64,000 bases of DNA, taken from assembly GCA_016720905.1 (NCBI GenBank), contig JADKJT010000002.1, positions 310,001 through 374,000 on the forward strand, written 5' to 3'. The notes below the pieces were generated by a model that worked only from the letters and a program-made list of their open reading frames with translations, had not been told where the DNA came from and ran no database searches. Source of the stretch: Gemmatimonadaceae bacterium. GTDB taxonomy: Bacteria > Gemmatimonadota > Gemmatimonadetes > Gemmatimonadales > Gemmatimonadaceae. Within the stretch, counting starts at the first letter, position 1, and each line of letters begins with the position of its first letter. This document shows, in pieces, positions 61,294-64,000 of this stretch. The position numbers and the translations under genes were made by a program.

Positions 61294-62817
61294 ATGACCA
61301 CCATCATGCAATCCGACTTCATTCAGTCGATCGCCGACGCGCTCCAGCACATCTCGTACTATCACCCGGCCGACTACATCTCGGCGCTCGCTGTGGCGTA
61401 CGAGCGGGAGCAAAGCCCCGCCGCCAAGGACGCCATCGCGCAGATTCTCACCAACTCACGCATGTGCGCCGAGGGGCATCGCCCGATTTGCCAGGACACC
61501 GGCATCGTGGTGGTGTTCCTCAAGATCGGCATGAACGTGCGCTGGGATGCGACGATGTCGGTGCAGGAAATGGTGGATGAAGGGGTGCGCCAAGCGTACC
61601 TGCTTCCCGAAAATGTGTTGCGGGCGTCAATCGTGTCCGACCCGGCGTTTTCCCGCAAGAACACGCGCGACAACACCCCCGCCGTGGTGCACTGCGAAAT
61701 GGTGCCCGGCGATACCGTCGAAGTGAAGTTGGCCGCCAAGGGCGGAGGATCTGAGAACAAGTCCAAGTTCGCCATGCTCAACCCCAGCGATTCCATCGTG
61801 GATTGGGTGATGAAGACCGTGCCCACCATGGGTGCGGGTTGGTGTCCGCCAGGGATGTTGGGCATTGGCATCGGCGGCACCGCCGAAAAGGCGATGCTGA
61901 TGGCCAAGGAGTCGCTGATGGAGCACATCGACATGGCGGAACTCAAGGCGCGTGGCCCCCGAAATAAGATCGAAGAGCTGCGCATCGAATTGCACGACAA
62001 AGTGAACGCACTGGGTATCGGCGCACAGGGGCTGGGCGGACTCTCCACGGTGCTGGACGTGAAGATTTTCGACTACCCCACGCACGCCGCGTCCAAACCG
62101 ATCGCCATGATTCCGAATTGCGCCGCCACCAGACACGCCCATTTCACGCTGGACGGATCAGGGGTGGCCGAGTTGCCGATTCCGCGTCTGTCCGATTGGC
62201 CGGATGTCACGTGGAAGGCCGACGTGAACGCGATTCGGGTGGATCTCAACACGCTCACTCCGGAAATCGTCGCCACGTGGAAGGCCGGTGATCGTCTGCT
62301 GCTGAATGGCAAGTTGCTCACCGGACGCGACGCGGCACACAAGCGTATCGCCGATCTGTTTGCATCGGGCGAAGGCCTGCCCGCCGGCGTGGACTTCACC
62401 AATCGCATGATCTACTACGTGGGTCCGGTGGACCCAGTGCGCGACGAAGCCGTGGGACCAGCGGGTCCGACCACTGCCACGCGCATGGACAAGTTCACCG
62501 AGATGATGCTGGCCAAGACCGGCTTGATTGCGATGATCGGCAAGGCCGAGCGCGGACCAACGGGACTGGAAGCCATTCGCAAGCACAAGGCCGCATATTT
62601 GATGGCGGTGGGCGGCGCGGCCTATCTGGTGTCCAAAGCCATTCGGGCGTCGCGAGTGGTAGCGTTCGGCGAGCTGGGGATGGAGGCGATTTATGAGTTT
62701 GATGTGGAAGAAATGCCGGTGACGGTGGCGGTGGACGCTGCCGGAAGCAACGTGCACGAGACGGGCCCGCGCGAATGGCAGGAGAAGATTCGGCAGTTGC
62801 CGATTCTGGTCGGCTGA
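61294..62817 (+). CDS. fumA: Fumarate hydratase class I (iron-sulfur)
   Basis: 507 residues; a single-chain class I fumarase that converts fumarate and malate in the TCA cycle using an oxygen-sensitive 4Fe-4S cluster. SRMCAEGHRPICQDTG near residue 58-66, the GAGWCPPGMLGIGIGGTAEKA segment near 183 and IPNCAATRH near 275 hold the conserved cysteines and fumarase signature. The C-terminal domain follows (YYVGPVDPVRDEAVGPAGPTTATRMD). The start ATG 61294 gives MTTIMQSDFIQS. It ends 21 bases before a kinase gene with a strong ribosome site, so the two are probably co-transcribed. Confidence 0.93.
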   Translation: MTTIMQSDFIQSIADALQHISYYHPADYISALAVAYEREQSPAAKDAIAQILTNSRMCAEGHRPICQDTGIVVVFLKIGMNVRWDATMSVQEMVDEGVRQAYLLPENVLRASIVSDPAFSRKNTRDNTPAVVHCEMVPGDTVEVKLAAKGGGSENKSKFAMLNPSDSIVDWVMKTVPTMGAGWCPPGMLGIGIGGTAEKAMLMAKESLMEHIDMAELKARGPRNKIEELRIELHDKVNALGIGAQGLGGLSTVLDVKIFDYPTHAASKPIAMIPNCAATRHAHFTLDGSGVAELPIPRLSDWPDVTWKADVNAIRVDLNTLTPEIVATWKAGDRLLLNGKLLTGRDAAHKRIADLFASGEGLPAGVDFTNRMIYYVGPVDPVRDEAVGPAGPTTATRMDKFTEMMLAKTGLIAMIGKAERGPTGLEAIRKHKAAYLMAVGGAAYLVSKAIRASRVVAFGELGMEAIYEFDVEEMPVTVAVDAAGSNVHETGPREWQEKIRQLPILVG

Positions 62818-62838
62818 ACTTCCTCCGGAGGTTGCACC

Positions 62839-63825
<987 letters not shown>

Positions 63826-63828
63826 CGC

Positions 63829-64000
63829 ATGCGTCCACTTCATACGTGTGTCGCCGCGATCGGCACTCTTGCCCTGCTGGGCCTGGCAACGTCGTGCCAG
63901 AGCGCACCCAATGCGGTAACACCCGCCGCCGCGATGGATCGCGATTTGCTGGACGTGACAGTGCCACGCCTGCACGCGCTGTACGACGCCAGGACGTACA
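63829..64000 (+). CDS. Amidase-like exported lipoprotein (5' part only)
   Basis: 57 residues are present before the window ends. A signal ends in a lipobox (GLATSCQSA), then DLLDVTVPRLHALYDARTY, which resembles the start of amidase-signature proteins (compare DVADATIPQMQAALAEGRV of the amidase at 18609). The active site is outside the window, so the family call is tentative. It starts 3 bases after the kinase stop and is probably co-transcribed. Confidence 0.55.
   Translation, partial: MRPLHTCVAAIGTLALLGLATSCQSAPNAVTPAAAMDRDLLDVTVPRLHALYDARTY

Overview
This 64 kb, GC-rich window looks like a chromosome segment of a Gemmatimonadota bacterium (Gemmatimonas-like). That is inferred from content: many Hanks-type Ser/Thr kinases joined to PD40 beta-propellers, a SusC/SusD pair, PVC-type dehydrogenase-cytochrome and DUF5916 proteins, DUF305/LVIVD genes and many exported lipoproteins. 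I saw no rRNA, tRNA, CRISPR array, transposase or phage gene.

Layout. (1) 64-13387 is a first signalling island. A plus-strand PD40 kinase faces a run of minus-strand genes. In transcription order these are a PP2C phosphatase, an NTF2-like lipoprotein, a PD40 kinase, a small protein plus nucleotidyltransferase-like pair, a second PD40 kinase, a translationally coupled TolB/TPR kinase, a Uma2 nuclease-like gene and a PIN-domain remnant. (2) 13541-30616 is periplasmic and redox metabolism: a Tat-exported sugar isomerase-like protein, a dehydrogenase-cytochrome c, a repeat lipoprotein, an amidase, a DUF5916 outer-membrane protein, a cytochrome/copper-monooxygenase-like protein, a DsbA-like lipoprotein, and a haloperoxidase coupled to a large FG-GAP/ASPIC-UnbV protein. 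(3) 30631-41881 is nutrient uptake: a stand-alone TonB plug protein, SusC and SusD, an M20 peptidase, a dienelactone hydrolase-like protein, an aquaglyceroporin and an APC permease. (4) 41949-50835 holds a sortilin/BNR-propeller protein, DUF305, an LVIVD protein, an OB-fold-like lipoprotein and a TMTC-like membrane TPR protein. (5) 50804-60499 is a second kinase island: two coupled PD40 kinases, a Phd/PIN toxin-antitoxin module, a kinase-hydrolase deletion remnant and a TolB/TPR kinase. (6) 60715-64000 has a small lipoprotein, class I fumarase, a compact kinase 21 bases downstream of it, and the start of an amidase-like gene.

Eight kinase genes and one remnant lie here. Their N-terminal kinase domains are close paralogues, while the C-terminal parts differ (PD40 propeller, TolB-like plus TPR, or only a membrane anchor). 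In both islands a toxin-antitoxin-like or nuclease gene pair sits directly between kinases. That arrangement, with a PP2C gene at the head of the first run, is the most system-like feature of the window.

Four otherwise well-conserved genes (PP2C, FG-GAP, SusC, one PD40 kinase) are each broken by a single frame change. At least two changes lie in short homopolymers, so assembly indels are as likely as real mutations. They are annotated as single genes with the break noted. A family of about 70-bp intergenic palindromes with 27-bp arms occurs three times.
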